A DNA stretch of 64,000 bases from positions 1,178,001 through 1,242,000 of the forward strand of contig NZ_CP121111.1 of assembly GCF_029625335.1 (NCBI RefSeq), written 5' to 3'. A program made the translations under genes and the position numbers. Position 1 is the stretch's first letter; the number at the start of each line of letters is the position of its first letter. This DNA comes from Flavobacterium nitratireducens (lineage in GTDB: Bacteria; Bacteroidota; Bacteroidia; Flavobacteriales; Flavobacteriaceae). The notes under the pieces were generated by a model. That model had not been told where the DNA came from and searched no databases. It saw only the letters and a list, made by a program, of their open reading frames with translations. Below are positions 42,713 to 53,957 of this stretch, in pieces.

Positions 42713-45092
42713 ACATACTGCTTAATCGTTTGATATAAAACCTCTTTATTGATTGGTTTGGTTAAATAATGATTCATTCCTATTTCGGCAACACGCTGTT
42801 TTGTACTTTCCATTACATCCGCAGTAACGGCTATAATAGGAATCCTAGCATTTTGTTCTCCTACTTGTCCGTTTCGAATGGCAATAGTGGCTTCATAACC
42901 GTCCATCACTGGCATTTGCAAATCCATCAAAACTAAATCTATTCTATTCGCAGCAAATGCGTCCAAGCCTTCTTGACCATTATTAGCAAATATAACAACC
43001 GTATTCAACCATTTTTTAGTAATCATTTTAATGACCATTTGGTTCATTGCGTTATCTTCTACAACTAAAATGGTTTTTCCACCTAAATCACATACTGCTG
43101 CTTCGGTAACCACTGGGGCTACTACTGTTTTTTTCTCAGGAATTTCATAATCCAATATTATAGTACACACTGTTCCTTTTCCTAATTCACTATCAATAGC
43201 GATATGTCCACCTTGCATATCAACCAGTGTTTTTACAATGTACAATCCTAACCCAAGTCCGCCAAACTTTCGTTTGTTATCAATGCTATGTTGTGAAAAA
43301 GAATCAAACAAACTGTCTTTCTTTTCCTTAGCAATCCCCACACCTGTATCGGAAACAATCATTTTAATACTGGCCAAATTATCCGATTTCATTTCGATTT
43401 CTACTTTGAATTCTACCGATCCTTCTGTAGTAAATTTGATGGCATTATTTAACACATTATTCAAAATCTGAAACAACCTATTCTCATCACCAATAATCAC
43501 AAGGCTTTGCAATTCAGGCTTTTTAAATTTGAATTTCAAACCCTTATCTTTCGATTTAAGTTTGGCATTGTAGCGTACATTTCTAAAAATATTCAGTACA
43601 TCGAACTCCTTTTTCTCTAGTCTTAATTCATTTTTTTCAATCTTAGAAAAATCCAAAATATCATTTACGGATCCCAATAAACTCTGTGCCGAATAGGTAA
43701 TTACTTCGCAATTTTTCTTTGTCTTTTTGTCCTTCACCTCAGCTGAAGCACTTTCAACTAAATTGGTAATAACATTTAATGGTGTACGTAACTCATGACT
43801 AATATTAGACAAAAAATACGATTTCAACTCGTTCATTTCTTCCGATTTCACTAAGGCTATTCGGTTGAATTCTTCTTTTTCATTTTTTAATTTCCTAATC
43901 AAATTTGCCATTGAAAGTGATAAGAAAATAACTTCTAAACCAGTACCTATTTTGGAACTATTTTGTGTTACAAATGTATTAGGAATTACTCCCACATTAT
44001 TAAGAATGAATACTCCAAAACCGATGATTAAAAAGAAAATCCCCAACACATACAGGATATCTACTTCTTTTTTTGAATACAATAAATAACTAATGGAATA
44101 CAACACTATTATAAAAAAGATTAGGGCAAGAAAATTGACAATTTGATACGAATAAAACAATGCCGCAGGCACAAATACAGTTACCAAAAAAAGAGCAACA
44201 AAGGAAATATAACTTATTTTATAAACCAAATACAAGCGCTCACTGTTCTTTTTTATTTGCAAAAACAATTCACTATAACGTCCTAAAATAAAAGCTCCTA
44301 CAATTGCTAGCAGCAAGACAGCATGTTTTGAAAACCAACCTCCGCTTGGCGTTATATATTGATAAAAATAACCATCTAGAGCAAATTGCAACAGCCCTAC
44401 AGACACAACATACAAGCTGTAATACAAAAACGTTAATTCCTTCAAGCTAATAAACAAGAAAAAACAAACGATTGCTACAAAAAACAATAATCCATAAAAA
44501 AACCCAAATACAAATTGTTCAGTTGAGTTAACATTAACAAAAGCCTCCGTTGAATATAAAATTAATGGTAATTTTAAAACGTCTCCATCGCTTTTTACAT
44601 GCAGGACTAACTTTAATTGGGAATTTGGAGGAATAACTAAATAAAATAAACATTTTCGATGTGGATAACTTCGTTGTGAAAACTTCTTTTCATCTCCACT
44701 AATATGTTTAATAATTTTTCCTGTTTGCTGATTTACAACATACAATTCAACAATATTGGTAATAGGACGTGCTGTTTCAAAATAATATTTTAACTCTCCA
44801 TTTGTAGTGTTAACAATGGTTGTAGAAGACCAAAAATTATTTTCAGTAAATCCTAAATAATCTCCTTTGGTTTTTAATGAAACCGGTTTTAATGAATCGA
44901 AATTTTTTAATACAAACTGAATATCTAGTTTTTTGTGACCTACATCAGCAATGGAAGTATAATTTTCAAGAGAGACTTTATAAGGTAATTGATCTTTTTT
45001 AAAAAATATTGTGAGTAACCAATTATAGAAAAAAATAGGAAAAAAAGGCTTACTACAATTTGTTTTACATTTAAAATTCTCGCTATCTTCAT
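42709..45092 (-). CDS. 7TMR-DISM hybrid histidine kinase, N-terminal frame break
   Basis: The continuous frame covers seven membrane helices (7TMR-DISM, about residues 65-290 of the open part), HisKA (YFLSNISHELRTPLNVI), HATPase_c (LNNVLNNAIKFT, DTGVGIA, GLGLGLYI) and a C-terminal REC domain (LVLMDLQMPVMDGYEA). The frame stays open upstream through a 7TMR-DISMED2-like domain (KDQLPYKVSLENYTSIADVG). A signal peptide from ATG 45092 (MKIARILNVKQIVVSLFFLFFSIIGYSQ) joins after one base is added in the T6/A6 run at 44995-45006. The frame starting at 44745 is therefore only part of the gene. Confidence 0.88.
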
Positions 45093-45263
45093 GTTCTAAA
45101 ATTTAAGACTGCGTAAAAATAAAAAACATATTGATAGTTACTGATTAATATTGTGTTTCTTTTACCGTTTTGACAAAAAAACCAATGATTTATTAATGTT
45201 TTCTAAATTATTTTAAAAGATTACAGATTCTTTTTACATTTAAACAAAACTATCTTAAAAACT

Positions 45264-46772
45264 ATGAGAAAAGAATTTTATATTATTGGATTTGGACTTT
45301 TGTTATTAAGTCTTGCCGCTCATTTTTTATTTAAAACAAGCCTTTTAATAGCCCTCACCATTTTGATTCTATTGATTATCGGGATTTTTAACAGTTTACA
45401 ACACAAACATGCTATTCTTAGAAATTTTCCAGTTTTGGGATATTTCAGGTATGCTTTTGAAGAAATTGCCCCTGAAATTCAACAATACTTTATTGAAAGA
45501 ACTACAGATGGTAAACCATTTTCCAGAAACGAAAGAGCACTAGCCTATCAACGTGCTAAAAATATTAGTGCCAACACACCATTTGGAACACAATTAGATA
45601 TTAACACTTCTTCATACGAAGGCGTAAAACACTCCATTTTTCCGGCACACGTTAACGACGAATTACCGAGAGTTACAATAGGTGGTCCCGATTGTACCCA
45701 ACCCTATTCCGCGTCCTTATTGAATATCTCTGCCATGAGTTTTGGGTCGCTAAGCGAAAATGCAATTATAGCACTCAACAAAGGCGCACAAAAAGGCAAC
45801 TTCTACCACAATACGGGCGAAGGAGGTTTAACAGAATACCATTTGCAAGGTGGTGATATCACTTGGCAAATTGGAACAGGATATTTTGGATGTCGCAACG
45901 AGGAAGGTAATTTTGATGCCGAAAAATTCAAAGAAAAAGCCAATCTTCCATCTGTAAAAATGATTGAAATCAAACTATCTCAGGGTGCCAAACCAGGACA
46001 TGGAGGGGTTTTGCCGGCAGCAAAAAACACCGAAGAAATTGCCAAAATTCGTGGTGTAAAACCGCACACTACTATTCTTTCTCCACCTTGCCATACTGCT
46101 TTTAACGATCCCAAAGGCCTCGTAAAGTTTGTAGCACATCTGAGAGAATTAGCCAACGGAAAACCAATAGGATTTAAATTATGTATTGGGAAAACCGAAG
46201 AATTTGAAGCCATTTGCCACGAAATGATCCAACAAAATTGCTACCCTGATTTCATTACTGTTGATGGCGCCGAAGGCGGAACAGGAGCCGCTCCATTAGA
46301 ATTTGCTGACGGTGTAGGAATGCCATTGGAACCTTCATTGATTTTTGTAAACAAAACTTTAATTCGTTTAAATATCCGAGATAAAATTCGCATCATTTGC
46401 AGTGGAAAAATTATTTCTGGTCATGCAATTCTAAAAGCGATTGCCCTGGGTGCCGACTTGTGCAACAGCGCTCGTGGTTTTATGTTTTCGCTCGGTTGTA
46501 TCCAAGCCTTGCGTTGCAATACAAATAACTGCCCTGTAGGTGTTGCCACTCAAGACAAAATGCTAATGAAAGGATTATCCGTTACCGATAAATTTAAACG
46601 TGTATATCATTTTCACAAAAATACCTTATATGCTGCAAATGAATTATTGGCTGCGGCAGGAAAAACATCTTATAAAGAGGTTGATGTTTCCATTTTTATG
46701 AGAGGAGATGAATTTACCCATCTTTCAGATTTGTATTTTCCAGATAACTTATCGAATGTTATCAAGCATTAA
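45264..46772 (+). CDS. FMN-binding glutamate synthase-like protein
   Basis: The 502-residue protein has two N-terminal membrane helices (residues 6-44) and a GltB-type FMN barrel: SAMSFGSLSENAIIALNKGA, NTGEGGLTEYHLQGGDITWQIGTGYFGCR, VDGAEGGTGAAPLEFADGVG. A Cys cluster (CIQALRCNTNNCPVG) fits a 3Fe-4S site. It lacks the glutamine amidotransferase domain, so it may use ammonia or another substrate. It is monocistronic, with a terminator at 46781-46800. Confidence 0.88.
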   Translation: MRKEFYIIGFGLLLLSLAAHFLFKTSLLIALTILILLIIGIFNSLQHKHAILRNFPVLGYFRYAFEEIAPEIQQYFIERTTDGKPFSRNERALAYQRAKNISANTPFGTQLDINTSSYEGVKHSIFPAHVNDELPRVTIGGPDCTQPYSASLLNISAMSFGSLSENAIIALNKGAQKGNFYHNTGEGGLTEYHLQGGDITWQIGTGYFGCRNEEGNFDAEKFKEKANLPSVKMIEIKLSQGAKPGHGGVLPAAKNTEEIAKIRGVKPHTTILSPPCHTAFNDPKGLVKFVAHLRELANGKPIGFKLCIGKTEEFEAICHEMIQQNCYPDFITVDGAEGGTGAAPLEFADGVGMPLEPSLIFVNKTLIRLNIRDKIRIICSGKIISGHAILKAIALGADLCNSARGFMFSLGCIQALRCNTNNCPVGVATQDKMLMKGLSVTDKFKRVYHFHKNTLYAANELLAAAGKTSYKEVDVSIFMRGDEFTHLSDLYFPDNLSNVIKH

Positions 46773-46780
46773 AAAAACAA

Positions 46781-46800
46781 GGAGGGCAATAAAGCCCTCC
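46781..46800 (+). terminator. Stem-loop terminator after the glutamate synthase-like gene
   Basis: GGAGGGC/GCCCTCC with a six-base loop starts 8 bases past the stop. The rest of the 46801-47108 gap shows only the rdgB promoter. Confidence 0.7.
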
Positions 46801-47077
46801 TCTACTTGGTTTTGATTTTCTATCTCAACTTATAATTAACTAAATGCTGCTGATGATTGTTGTGTTTTCTTTTTCTACCCAAATTAACATACACAAGTAA
46901 TGAATCAAAACCACATATTAAAGGTACAAAATAATTCTAAATTTATTTCAAAAAACTGATTTTTAACATATTACAAAAATATTATTAATATCAAATTACG
47001 CTATCCTAATCGAATTTTATGGTATATACTGCAAGAAACCACAAACAGTATACATCAAAGAAAGAGCATAAAAATTG

Positions 47078-47085
47078 TACATTTG
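47078..47085 (+). promoter_or_regulatory. -7 box of rdgB
   Basis: TACATTTG matches TAnnTTTG 23 bases before the ATG at 47109, supporting that start over an upstream one at 47019. Confidence 0.55.
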
Positions 47086-47108
47086 CAGCAATCGTTAAAA
47101 CCATTACT

Positions 47109-47687
47109 ATGCAACTTGTATTTGCCTCTAATAACAAAAACAAAATCAAAGAAATCCAACAGTTACTACCTAATACTATTGAAATTTTAAGTTTGGAATC
47201 CATTGGATGTCTAGAAGAAATTCCTGAAACAGCAGCCACTATTGAAGGAAATGCTATTCTTAAAGCAAATTATGTAACAGAAAAATATGGTTATAATTGT
47301 TTTGCCGATGACACAGGTTTAGAAATTGAGGCTCTCAACGGCGAACCTGGAGTGTACTCAGCAAGATACGCTGGCGAACAAAAAAATGCCGAAGATAACA
47401 TGAACAAAGTACTGAACGCCTTAGCCAATTCAACAAATAGAAAAGGACAATTCAAAACGGTAATTGCCCTTAATATGAATGGTGAACAACTTTTGTTTAC
47501 TGGAATTGCCAAAGGCGAAATCACCACCGAAAAATCAGGAAATCAAGGATTTGGCTACGACCCTATTTTTCAACCTGAAGGATATCAAGAAACATTTGCT
47601 GATTTACCTTTAGAAATTAAAAACCAAATTAGTCATCGCGGAAAAGCAACCCAATTGCTTCTAAACTATTTAAATCAAATGAAATAA
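47109..47687 (+). CDS. rdgB: XTP/dITP pyrophosphatase (RdgB/HAM1)
   Basis: The 192-residue enzyme removes non-canonical purine triphosphates. Motifs: FASNNKNKIKEI at the N-terminus (substrate loop), NCFADDTGLEIEALNGEPGVYSARYAG, and GFGYDPIFQPEG with the terminal SHRGKA. I start at the ATG at 47109. The open frame extends to 47019, but that region contains the promoter. Confidence 0.95.
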   Translation: MQLVFASNNKNKIKEIQQLLPNTIEILSLESIGCLEEIPETAATIEGNAILKANYVTEKYGYNCFADDTGLEIEALNGEPGVYSARYAGEQKNAEDNMNKVLNALANSTNRKGQFKTVIALNMNGEQLLFTGIAKGEITTEKSGNQGFGYDPIFQPEGYQETFADLPLEIKNQISHRGKATQLLLNYLNQMK

Positions 47688-47861
47688 TGTTTTAAATCTA
47701 ACTTTTTTATTTGTTTTTTTTATAAAATTCCTCAGCAAAATGGCTTGAAAATCAAAAAAACCTAAGTGTAATTTTGTTAGAAAACCATAACTTTCTGATA
47801 ATCAAATAAATTAAATTCATTAAATCTTAGTAATGCATTAGTTTATATCGATTATTAGCAG

Positions 47862-47869
47862 TAATTTTG
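47862..47869 (+). promoter_or_regulatory. -7 box of the DEAD-box helicase gene
   Basis: TAATTTTG fits TAnnTTTG and lies 21 bases before the ATG at 47891. Confidence 0.5.
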
Positions 47870-47890
47870 CACCCTATTTTAAAAATACAT

Positions 47891-49751
47891 ATGAATAAAT
47901 TTGAACAATTAGGATTGAGTGAATCGTTACTGAAGGCGATCAAAGATCTAGGATTTGAGAATCCGTCGGAAGTACAGGAGAAAGCGATTCCCCTATTATT
48001 GGAAAAAGATACAGATTTAGTTGCGTTGGCTCAGACTGGGACAGGGAAAACGGCAGCTTTTGGTTTTCCAGTTATCCAAAAAATTGATGCTGACAACAGA
48101 AATACACAGGCGTTAATTTTATCTCCAACGCGCGAGCTTTGCTTACAGATTGCCAACGAACTTAAAAACTACTCAAAATACGAAAAAGGTATTAATGTGG
48201 TAGCAGTTTACGGAGGGGCTAGTATTACAGAACAAGCTAGAGAAATTAAAAGAGGAGCACAAATTATTGTGGCTACTCCAGGTAGAATGCAAGACATGAT
48301 TAACCGAGGATTGGTAAACATTACTCAAATTAACTATTGTATTCTTGACGAGGCAGACGAAATGTTGAACATGGGATTTTATGATGATATCGTAAACATC
48401 CTTTCAACTACCCCAGACGAAAAAAGCACATGGTTGTTTTCTGCTACTATGCCAGCAGAGGTTGCTAGAATTGGAAAACAATTCATGAGTAATCCTGAAG
48501 AAATTACAGTTGGTACTAAAAACTCAGGTTCAGCAACGGTTTCTCACGAATTTTACTTAGTAAATGCTCGTGACCGTTACGAAGCTTTAAAACGTTTAGC
48601 GGATGCTAATCCAGACATTTTCTCGGTAGTTTTTTGTAGAACAAAACGTGATACACAAGCTATTGCCGAAAAATTAATCGAAGACGGATACAGCGCTGCT
48701 GCTTTACACGGTGATTTATCTCAAGCACAACGTGATGGGGTAATGAAATCTTTTAGAGGAAGACAAATCCAAATGTTGGTAGCAACTGATGTTGCAGCTC
48801 GTGGTATTGACGTAGACAACGTAACTCACGTAGTAAACTATCAATTACCTGACGAAATCGAAACTTACAACCACCGTTCAGGTCGTACAGGACGTGCAGG
48901 TAAATTAGGAACTTCGATTGTAATTGTTACTAAAAGTGAATTGCGTAAAATTTCTTCTATCGAAAGAATCATCAAACAAAAATTTGAAGAAAAAACAATT
49001 CCTTCTGGAATCGAAATTTGCGAAATTCAATTATTACACCTAGCTAACAAAATCAAAGATACTGAAGTTGATCACGAAATTGACAACTACTTACCAGCTA
49101 TCAATGATGTTCTTGAAGGTTTATCGAAAGAAGAATTGATTAAGAAAATGGTTTCGGTAGAATTTAACCGTTTTATCAATTATTACAAGAAAACAAGAGA
49201 TATTTCAGCTTCAGGTTCAGAAAGACGCTGAACGTGGAGATGATCGTGCACCAAGAGAAAACAACAACGGTGGCGCTACTAGATATTTTGTAAATATTGG
49301 ATCTAGAGACAACTTTGATTGGATGACATTGAAAGACTATCTAAAAGAAACCTTAGAATTAGGTCGTGATGATGTTTTCAAAGTTGATGTAAAAGAAGGA
49401 TTCTCTTTCTTTAATACTGATGCTGAACACACTGAAAGAGTAATGGAAGTATTAAACAACGTTCAATTAGAAGGACGTCGTATTAATGTGGAAATTTCTA
49501 AAAATGACGGTGGTGGAAGACGTGACCACAACGGAAGAAATTCTGGTGGAAGACGTGAAGGTGGAAGACGCGAAGGAAGTTTTACTCCAAGAAGAGAAGG
49601 TGGTTTTAGAAGCGAAAGAGCGCCAAGAGAAGGTGGTTTCCGTAGCGAAAGAAGCAGTTCTTTAAGAAGAGAAGGTTCTCCTGAAAGAGCACCAAGACGT
49701 TCTGAGAGCTTTGGTGACTCGTCTAGACCAAGAAGACCAAGAAGAGACTAA
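47891..49751 (+). CDS. DEAD-box RNA helicase with DbpA-type RNA-binding domain, frame break in the linker
   Basis: The helicase core (about residues 1-380) has the Q motif, AQTGTGKTA, PTRELC, the DEAD motif (ILDEADEM), SATMP and HRSGRTGRAG. The frame stops at 49231 after ASGSERR. The next frame carries on with DAERGDDRAPREN, a DbpA RNA-binding domain (RYFVNIGSRDNFDWMTLKDYLKE) and a long Arg/Gly/Glu repeat tail to 49751. One extra A in AAA at 49221-49223 explains the break. The intact protein of about 620 residues is the CsdA/DeaD type used in ribosome assembly and cold adaptation. Confidence 0.9.
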
Positions 49752-49840
49752 CAGCCTACTGTTAATTTTCTTATAATAATAAATAAAAACTACAAAATAT
49801 TCAAAGCTGTTTTAGTACTTTTAGAGTTTTAATTCAGTCT

Positions 49841-50608
49841 ATGAAATATTTTGTAGTTTTCTTTTTTCTATTCCTAACCGCAAATACTTTTGCACAAACA
49901 GGAACTATTTCTCAAAAAGTAACGGGTTACGTATACAACGACAATACCAAAAGCCCTTTGATGGGAGCCAACATTATCAATATCAACAAAGTAAGAGGAG
50001 CCGTTACAGATTCCAATGGCTATTTTGAAATCGATGTTCAACCTACCGACACCCTACACTTTACGCTTTTAGGCTTTCAATCCTTACGAGTAAAAGTAAC
50101 CAATGACTGGATCAAAAATAAAGTAGCCAAAATTTTCCTGACCGAAAAAGCAATAGCCCTAGAAGAAGTTGTCATTAGACCTTTTAATCTTACAGGCTAT
50201 TTAGAGGTTGATTCCAAAACAATTCCGATTAATCAAAACCATCGTTACAATATTAAAGGACTTAATTTAGGCTATGAAGCAGGAGAATATTCCTCAGGCG
50301 CTTTTGGCAAAGTATTAGGATCCATTTTTAATCCTGCCGATATGCTGTATAATTTCTTTGGAAAAAAATCCGGAGAACTCAAAAAACTCCGAGAAATGAA
50401 AAAGGACGATACAGTTAGAACATTATTAGAATCTAAATTTGACCGTGAAACTTTAGCTGTTTTACTTGGGATTGACAAAAAAGAAATTCCAGAAATCCTA
50501 CAAAGATGTAATTATTCGGAATCTTTCATACAAACCGCAAACGACCTCCAAGTTATGGATGCAATAAGTAGCTGTTACGAACAATATAAAGTCCTTAAAA
50601 AGAAATAA
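49841..50608 (+). CDS. Secreted carboxypeptidase-regulatory-like domain protein
   Basis: The 255-residue protein has a signal peptide (FVVFFFLFLTANTFAQ) and an N-terminal CarboxypepD_reg-like domain (VTGYVYNDNTKSPLMGANIININKVRGAVTDSNGYFEIDV ... TLLGFQSLRVKV), as at the start of TonB-dependent receptors. The barrel is absent and a helical C-terminus follows. It is followed by a terminator. Its role is unknown. Confidence 0.8.
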   Translation: MKYFVVFFFLFLTANTFAQTGTISQKVTGYVYNDNTKSPLMGANIININKVRGAVTDSNGYFEIDVQPTDTLHFTLLGFQSLRVKVTNDWIKNKVAKIFLTEKAIALEEVVIRPFNLTGYLEVDSKTIPINQNHRYNIKGLNLGYEAGEYSSGAFGKVLGSIFNPADMLYNFFGKKSGELKKLREMKKDDTVRTLLESKFDRETLAVLLGIDKKEIPEILQRCNYSESFIQTANDLQVMDAISSCYEQYKVLKKK

Positions 50609-50623
50609 GATATATTCGAAACC

Positions 50624-50652
50624 AAATCCTCAATCTCATTGAGGATTTTTTT
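50624..50652 (+). terminator. Intrinsic terminator
   Basis: A perfect 11-bp stem (50624-50634 with 50638-50648) with a three-base loop and T-run to 50652. Confidence 0.85.
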
Positions 50653-50716
50653 ATACAGCACAACTGAAATTTCAATAATTTCTTATATTTGAAAAAATTC
50701 AATTAAAAACTACAAA

Positions 50717-51241
50717 ATGAAAGCAGGCAACATTTTTCTTCCTTTATTCTTATTATTAACTTCTATTAGTTTTGGACAAACTAAATTCAACAAACAAATA
50801 GCTGGGCATGTTTTTTACCTAGACATACCCGATTACATGACAAAAACAGTGGGCCTTAATGATGTAGCTTCTATCCAATACAAAAGCACCGTAAAGGACG
50901 TTTATACTATAGCCATAGAAGACAGCAAAGAAGATCTTGCTATTTTAGAAATACATTATTCAACCATAAAAGATTTTCAAGAAGAATTTGCCAAAGATTT
51001 TTTAAAAGACGAAGATAAGAGAACTATCTCCAAAGCTCTCTTTAAAACCAAAGACAATATTAATTTTGCCGAATTTGAAGCGAGCTACTTTGACAAAGAT
51101 TCCCAACTTGAAATCTATTACCTAATAGGAATCGTAGAGACTAAAACCCATTTTTACAAAGTACTTTCTTGGACCACGCTTGAAAACAAAGACAAATACA
51201 AAGCCGATTTTCAAAAAATAATTTACAGTCTAAAAGACTAA
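50717..51241 (+). CDS. Secreted protein of unknown function
   Basis: The 174-residue protein has a signal peptide (MKAGNIFLPLFLLLTSISFGQ) and a mixed alpha/beta mature domain (HVFYLDIPDYMTKTVGLNDVASIQYKS ... YLIGIVETKTHFYKVLSWT). I recognise no named family. It is a single gene between two terminators. Confidence 0.7.
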   Translation: MKAGNIFLPLFLLLTSISFGQTKFNKQIAGHVFYLDIPDYMTKTVGLNDVASIQYKSTVKDVYTIAIEDSKEDLAILEIHYSTIKDFQEEFAKDFLKDEDKRTISKALFKTKDNINFAEFEASYFDKDSQLEIYYLIGIVETKTHFYKVLSWTTLENKDKYKADFQKIIYSLKD

Positions 51242-51257
51242 ACGTTAGCTACCCAAA

Positions 51258-51300
51258 AACAAAACCGCCTCAACTAAAACTTAGATGAGGCGGTTTTGTT
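51258..51300. terminator. Bidirectional intrinsic terminator
   Basis: A perfect 15-bp stem (51258-51272 with 51286-51300) lies between converging genes. Confidence 0.85.
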
Positions 51301-51322
51301 TTGTTAATTGATCTCAACAAAA

Positions 51323-52786
51323 TTACTTAACTGGAATATTTGCTAAAATTTCGACTAAAAATTTCCAGAATTTTTGAGAAGAAACAATACTAGCTCTTTC
51401 ATCCGGAGAATGCGCTCCCTGAATGGTTGGTCCAAAAGAAATCATATCCATATCAGGATAATTAGCACCTAAAATACCACATTCTAAACCAGCGTGACAA
51501 GCAACTACTTTTGGCTTTTCCGAGAATAAATTTTCATAAACAGGTACTAAAACCTTCAAAATAGCCGAATCTGGATTAGGAGCCCAACCTGGATAAGAAC
51601 CTGACAATTCCACTTCGCAACCCATTAATTCGAAAGCCGATCGTAAATCATTAGCCAAATCAAACTTAGCTGATTCAACTGAAGAACGCGTTAAACACTG
51701 CACTACCAACTTTCCATTCCCAACCATTACTTTGGCAATATTATTTGATGTTTCAACCAAATTATCAAAATCGGCACTCATTCTATGCACTCCATTAGTT
51801 GCAGTTGCCATGGAACGTACAAAATAGTATTGCGCCATTGGAGGCATTACTTTAGCTGGTAGTTTTTCTAATTTTTCAAAAACAATCTCTAAATTGGGTT
51901 CTGTAGTTTTCAACTCAGCTTTGATTTCGTTTACAATTTGCTGCATATCAAAAACAAAAGCCTCATCATATACCGAAGCGATAATTACCTTAGCTACACT
52001 TTCTCGTGGGATTGCATTACGCAAACTTCCACCTTGAATTTCCGAAATTTGTAAACCAAAATTATCAAAACCATCAAACAGCAAACGGTTCATGATTTTA
52101 TTGGCATTTCCTAATCCTTTGTGGATATCCATTCCGGAATGACCTCCTTTTAGTCCTTTAACCGTAATGGAATAACCTACTGAATGTTCAGGTGTTTCCT
52201 CTTCATCATATTCTGCTTCGGCAGTAACATCAATTCCACCCGCACAACCAATATCGATTTCATCGTCTTCTTCGGTATCTAAATTCAATAAAATTTCACC
52301 TTTCAATACACCTCCTTGCAAATTCATTGCCCCTGTCATACCTGTTTCCTCATCAATGGTAAACAGAGCCTCGATAGCTGGATGTGCTATATCCGTGCTT
52401 TCTAGTACTGCCATAATAGCTGCTACTCCTAAACCATTGTCAGCACCAAGAGTGGTTCCTTTTGCACGTACCCAGTCACCATCTACATACATTTCGATTC
52501 CCTGAGTATCAAAATCAAACACAGTATCGGCATTTTTTTGATGAACCATATCCAAATGCCCTTGCAAAACAATTGGTTTACGATTTTCCATCCCTGCAGT
52601 AGCCGGTTTACGGATGATTACGTTTTGAACTTCGTCCTCAATAACTTCTAAACCTAAATTATTACCAAAATCCTTTATAAAGGCTACAACACGTTCTTCT
52701 TTTTTAGAGGGACGCGGAACCGCATTCAAATTGGCAAACTTATTCCATAATGCCTTTGGCTCTATATTTCGTATCTCTTGACTCAT
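51323..52786 (-). CDS. pepD: Aminoacyl-histidine dipeptidase PepD (M20 family)
   Basis: The 487-residue cytosolic metallopeptidase shows the M20 di-zinc motifs: LQGHLDMVHQ, GADNGLGVAA, IDEETGMTGAMNL, the lid segment GGHSGMDIHKGLGNANK and CHAGLECGIL. It cleaves dipeptides such as Xaa-His. The start at 52786 (MSQEIRNIEP) is preferred to a TTG five codons earlier. A bidirectional terminator follows. Confidence 0.93.
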   Translation of the reverse strand: MSQEIRNIEPKALWNKFANLNAVPRPSKKEERVVAFIKDFGNNLGLEVIEDEVQNVIIRKPATAGMENRKPIVLQGHLDMVHQKNADTVFDFDTQGIEMYVDGDWVRAKGTTLGADNGLGVAAIMAVLESTDIAHPAIEALFTIDEETGMTGAMNLQGGVLKGEILLNLDTEEDDEIDIGCAGGIDVTAEAEYDEEETPEHSVGYSITVKGLKGGHSGMDIHKGLGNANKIMNRLLFDGFDNFGLQISEIQGGSLRNAIPRESVAKVIIASVYDEAFVFDMQQIVNEIKAELKTTEPNLEIVFEKLEKLPAKVMPPMAQYYFVRSMATATNGVHRMSADFDNLVETSNNIAKVMVGNGKLVVQCLTRSSVESAKFDLANDLRSAFELMGCEVELSGSYPGWAPNPDSAILKVLVPVYENLFSEKPKVVACHAGLECGILGANYPDMDMISFGPTIQGAHSPDERASIVSSQKFWKFLVEILANIPVK

Positions 52787-52894
52787 ATCTATTATTTGCA
52801 ATTTTTAGGTCTCAAAGTTACAAAGTTTAAAATCTTTTTGCTGTTATTGAACCAAATATTATGATATATTTACATCACAATAAAAAATGCTGTT

Positions 52895-53956
52895 TTGAAA
52901 AGAAAATACCTGCTGCCTTTTTTACTAATTATTCAGATTATCATTCTTAAAATAATAGCTTTTTATCCGGAATGGATAGAACGCTATTACAGTAATTTAG
53001 TTTACTCCCAAATTGCTGCATTTTCAAGAATTATTTTTGGAAAAATCTCTTTTTCAATAGGTGACTGTCTTTACATTCTTTTAATTCTGCTTATCGCAAA
53101 ATGGTTTTGGAACAAAAGAAAATCTTGGAAACTTCATTGGAAAACCAACGTACTCCATATTTTTAGTTTTCTATCCGTCTTTTATTTTAGTTTTCATCTA
53201 CTTTGGGGACTGAATTATTACCGTATGCCTCTATTTGAAAAAATGAATATTAAACGCGAATATTCGGATGCTGATTTGTATGACTTCACCAAAAAAATCA
53301 TCGCTAAGGCAAATGCAATTCAGATACAAATTACAAAAAACAAAAATCTAAAAGTAGTTTATCCATACAGTCATGAAGAAACGTTCCAGAAAGACTTGAA
53401 TGGTTATCAAAACCTATCGAAAAGCTACGCTTACTTTGGTTACCAAAATAGCAGCATCAAAAAGTCTCTTATCAGTTTACCATTAACCTATATGGGGTTT
53501 GGCGGTTATTTAAATCCTTTTACCAATGAAGCTCAGGTAAATGATTTAATGCCCAAATACAATTTACCTACTACAAGTTGTCACGAAATGGCGCATCAAA
53601 TGGGCTATGCCAGCGAGAGCGAATGTAATTTCATCGGTTTTTTGGCTTCGGTCAATAACGAGGATTTGTATTTTCAATACTCGGGTTACAGTTTTGCGCT
53701 TCGTTATTGTTTAAACAATTGGTATTTGAAGAATGAAAAAATATACCAACGACTATTACAAACTGTACATCATGGTATTATAGCAAATTATAAAGAGAGT
53801 GAAATTTTCTGGAGGAAATATGAAACCCCTATCGAAAAAGGATTTCATGCTTTTTATGACCGCTATTTAAAAATTAACCAACAAAAAGAAGGAATGGATA
53901 GCTATAGCAAATTTGTAGATTTATTAGTCAATTTTTATAAAAATAAAAATTTGTAA
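52895..53956 (+). CDS. DUF3810 membrane protein with HExxH motif
   Basis: The 353-residue protein has three N-terminal membrane helices (about residues 5-22, 55-72, 88-107) and a soluble domain containing CHEMAHQMGYASESECNFIGF. This is an HExxH motif with a downstream Glu, as in zinc metallopeptidases. DUF3810 is widespread in Bacteroidetes and uncharacterised. The start is TTG at 52895, since an overlapping ATG at 52887 is closed at once by TGA. It converges with plsC, leaving one base between stops. Confidence 0.85.
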   Translation: MKRKYLLPFLLIIQIIILKIIAFYPEWIERYYSNLVYSQIAAFSRIIFGKISFSIGDCLYILLILLIAKWFWNKRKSWKLHWKTNVLHIFSFLSVFYFSFHLLWGLNYYRMPLFEKMNIKREYSDADLYDFTKKIIAKANAIQIQITKNKNLKVVYPYSHEETFQKDLNGYQNLSKSYAYFGYQNSSIKKSLISLPLTYMGFGGYLNPFTNEAQVNDLMPKYNLPTTSCHEMAHQMGYASESECNFIGFLASVNNEDLYFQYSGYSFALRYCLNNWYLKNEKIYQRLLQTVHHGIIANYKESEIFWRKYETPIEKGFHAFYDRYLKINQQKEGMDSYSKFVDLLVNFYKNKNL

Positions 53957-53957
53957 A

